Positions 62,319-64,000 of a DNA stretch of 64,000 nucleotides are shown here, one piece after another (the stretch's first letter is position 1; each line of letters opens with the position of its first letter). A program made the position numbers and the translations under genes. Origin of the DNA: Lachnospiraceae bacterium (GTDB lineage: Bacteria; Bacillota; Clostridia; Lachnospirales; Lachnospiraceae); NCBI GenBank assembly GCA_017461725.1, contig JAFTXG010000004.1:1-64000 (forward strand). The letters run 5' to 3'. The notes beneath the pieces were generated by a model, which saw nothing but the letters and a program-made list of their open reading frames with translations, was not told the origin of the DNA and did not search any database.

Positions 62319-63284
62319 TTACGCCCACCACATCTCGCCTGCGTTCTCATAAATAATGGACTCTTTCAACAAAGCAATAGCCTTTTCCAACCCTTCCTTA
62401 GGACTCATCAGACCATCTTCATGCTCGATGCTGATCGCACCGTCATAACCAACAGCCTTAAGTACACTGATGATATTGTTCCATACTTCTTTGGAATGAC
62501 CATACCCTACTGTTCTGAATACCCATGAACGATTCAGGATATTACCGTATCCCTGGGTGTCAAGCACACCGATCTTTGCGGTATTGGCCTCATCAATCTT
62601 GGTATCTTTTGCATGGAAGTGGTAAATCGCACCCTTCAGCATCTTGATTGCTTCACAAGGGTCAATTCCCTGCCAGAACAAGTGGCTGGGGTCCACGTTT
62701 GCACCAATCATATCGCCCACTGCCTCACGAAGCTTTAGCAGAGTGGAAGGATTGTATACACAAAAGCCCGGATGCATTTCAAATGCAATCTTCTTGATAC
62801 CGATTTCTGCAGCTAACTTTGTGGTCTCTTTCCAATATGGGATGAGCACTTCATTCCACTGCCAGTCCAGAATTTCCAGATATTCCGGCGGCCATGCACA
62901 GGTTACCCAGTTAGGATTTTGGGACTCTGCACAATCACCGGGGCATCCTGAGAAGCCAATGATGGTATCTACACCCAACTGTACTGCTACCTTCATCGCA
63001 TCCACAAATTCCTCATGGAATTTTTTCGCTGCTTCCTTATTGGGATGTACCGGGTTACCATGACATGCCACTGCAGACAGCTTCATGTTATATTTCTTAA
63101 GCAGTGCCTTAAATTCTTCGATCTTTTCCGGATTTGCCAGATATTCCTTTGGATCAAGGTGTGCCTTGCCGGGATATCCGCCTGCACCGATCTCCAGGCT
63201 GTCAACGCCAAGTCTGCTTAAATATTCCAATGATTCTTCCAGACTCATCTGATTGAGTACCGGAGACATTACTGAAAGTTCCAT
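62319..63284 (-). CDS. Sugar phosphate isomerase/epimerase (AP endonuclease family 2 TIM barrel)
   Basis: The 321-residue protein has the xylose-isomerase-like TIM barrel: SLEESLEYLSRLGVDSLEIGAGGYPGKAHLDPKEYL, IGIKKIAFEMHPGFCVYNP with a metal glutamate, VGDMIGANVDPSHLFWQGIDP and IYHFHAKDTKI, and AISIEHEDGLMSPKEGLEKAI. These residues form the metal site of sugar epimerases and IolE/IolI-like isomerases. It adjoins a Gfo/Idh/MocA oxidoreductase gene at the window edge, a pairing common in inositol or sugar-alcohol catabolism. ATG at 63284 (AAAGGA upstream) is preferred to a TTG six bases before it. Confidence 0.92.
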   Translation of the reverse strand: MELSVMSPVLNQMSLEESLEYLSRLGVDSLEIGAGGYPGKAHLDPKEYLANPEKIEEFKALLKKYNMKLSAVACHGNPVHPNKEAAKKFHEEFVDAMKVAVQLGVDTIIGFSGCPGDCAESQNPNWVTCAWPPEYLEILDWQWNEVLIPYWKETTKLAAEIGIKKIAFEMHPGFCVYNPSTLLKLREAVGDMIGANVDPSHLFWQGIDPCEAIKMLKGAIYHFHAKDTKIDEANTAKIGVLDTQGYGNILNRSWVFRTVGYGHSKEVWNNIISVLKAVGYDGAISIEHEDGLMSPKEGLEKAIALLKESIIYENAGEMWWA

Positions 63285-63302
63285 AATCAAACGTCCTTTC
63301 TG

Positions 63303-64000
63303 TTATTTACATCTCTCTTCGAAATCAGTGATAACTTTATTCTGCTCACCTGACTCGAATACCGCTTCCATTAGTTTCATAACACGCATTAATTCTGCAT
63401 GTTTAACTAGTTGTTCCTCTTCACCTGCGATAGCTTTGATCACATTGCGATAGAACTCTCTGACATCCGCCTTCTGTTTCGGAAGGGGATACTCTTTGAT
63501 GGTCTCACTGGTTCTGGGAGCCATGGTCTTGGTCAGACCTGCCGCCGTTACCACCGGCACTGCATCTCTCTTCTCCCAATCAGATACCATGGTGATCTTT
63601 CCGTCCTGTGCCCAGTTCTCGATGACAGCTGAGCCATTCTCACCCAGCATATACCATCTGGGTAAGCTGATAAAGTTACTGGTTCCAACTTCCACAACTA
63701 CGGTCAGTTCATCCTCAAACTTGATGTATACGGTAAATCCATCATCACATTTCTCATTGGTCACATAGGACAGGTCTGCATAAATGGAAACCACTTTTTT
63801 AGGGATCATCTGCATGATCTGATCTAACAGGTGTACCCCCCAGTCCAAAACCATACCGCCGCCGCATTCTTTCTGATTACGCCAGTCGCCCGGAATTCCT
63901 CTGGAACCCTGAACTCTTGACTCAATGCGAAATACCTTGCCTAAAGTACCTGCTTCATATATATGTCTGATGGTCCGGTAATCCTCGTCCCATCTTCGGT
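63303..64000 (-). CDS. Gfo/Idh/MocA-family oxidoreductase (5' end cut by window edge)
   Basis: The open frame extends beyond the first internal ATG to the end of the window, so the N-terminal cofactor-binding domain is missing. The visible part has RRWDEDYRTIRHIYEAGTLGKVFRIESRVQ, then GIPGDWRNQKECGGGMVLDWGVHLLDQIMQMI, the standard GGG-x-x-x-D-x-G-x-H-x-x-D catalytic region with the lysine and histidine typical of the family. It is an NAD(P)-dependent sugar or inositol dehydrogenase in the cytoplasm. It stands 18 bases upstream of the TIM-barrel isomerase/epimerase, so they act together. Confidence 0.92.
   Translation of the reverse strand, partial: RRWDEDYRTIRHIYEAGTLGKVFRIESRVQGSRGIPGDWRNQKECGGGMVLDWGVHLLDQIMQMIPKKVVSIYADLSYVTNEKCDDGFTVYIKFEDELTVVVEVGTSNFISLPRWYMLGENGSAVIENWAQDGKITMVSDWEKRDAVPVVTAAGLTKTMAPRTSETIKEYPLPKQKADVREFYRNVIKAIAGEEEQLVKHAELMRVMKLMEAVFESGEQNKVITDFEERCK

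Overview
The window looks like chromosomal DNA of a gut-type Lachnospiraceae (Clostridia) bacterium. Evidence by eye: AGGAGG-type ribosome binding sites before most genes, mid GC content with AT-rich patches, many glycosidases each paired with an AraC regulator, a glycyl-radical enzyme, and close small-protein spacing typical of Firmicutes. No rRNA, tRNA, CRISPR array or intact insertion sequence was seen.

Region 1 (1-15.8 kb, all minus strand) is a large carbohydrate locus. Read in the direction of transcription, it begins with KDPG aldolase and KDG kinase. Next come two paralogous sialidase-fold (BNR/Asp-box) proteins. The first of these carries an AraC-type DNA-binding domain fused to its C-terminus; the second is free-standing. 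Then follow an MBL-fold lipoprotein, a complete sugar ABC importer lacking its ATPase, a GH36 alpha-galactosidase, a DMT permease, a D-lyxose/mannose isomerase, a fructokinase and a DUF4432 protein. One 24-base motif sits at a fixed distance from the -10 box in front of three of these units: the aldolase operon, the fusion gene and the free-standing BNR gene. I think the fusion protein is a one-component sugar sensor-activator that uses a sialidase-type propeller as its ligand pocket. This is the most novel item in the window.

Region 2 (15.8-25.9 kb) holds a YhcG-type nuclease, a decayed GH31 glycosidase cut off exactly at the xylA stop codon, xylA, xylB with an AraC regulator, and an unassigned glycyl-radical enzyme with its activase and a divergent AraC regulator.

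Region 3 (26-40.3 kb) holds a GH38 alpha-mannosidase, a domain-swapped GH3 glycosidase, each beside an AraC regulator, an AlbA_2/ATPase-fold regulator with a 20-base inverted repeat lying on its own promoter, a secreted GH13 alpha-amylase, alanine dehydrogenase, and a GH79-like glycosidase.

Region 4 (40.3-57.5 kb) is mostly housekeeping and export. It has an archaeal-type aspartyl-tRNA synthetase with a long structured leader, a probable 6S-like RNA, two pairs of ABC exporters, an acyl-ACP thioesterase, a TldD/PmbA protease pair, two tandem MATE pumps and an SDR oxidoreductase.

Region 5 (57.5-61.5 kb) looks like a decayed mobile island. It contains an acetyltransferase remnant, an AAA15 ATPase plus TOPRIM-like protein pair (candidate phage defence), a low-complexity repeat tract, and a chimeric esterase/integrase reading frame. 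The window ends with a glycerophosphodiesterase, a sugar-phosphate isomerase/epimerase and a Gfo/Idh/MocA oxidoreductase cut by the edge.
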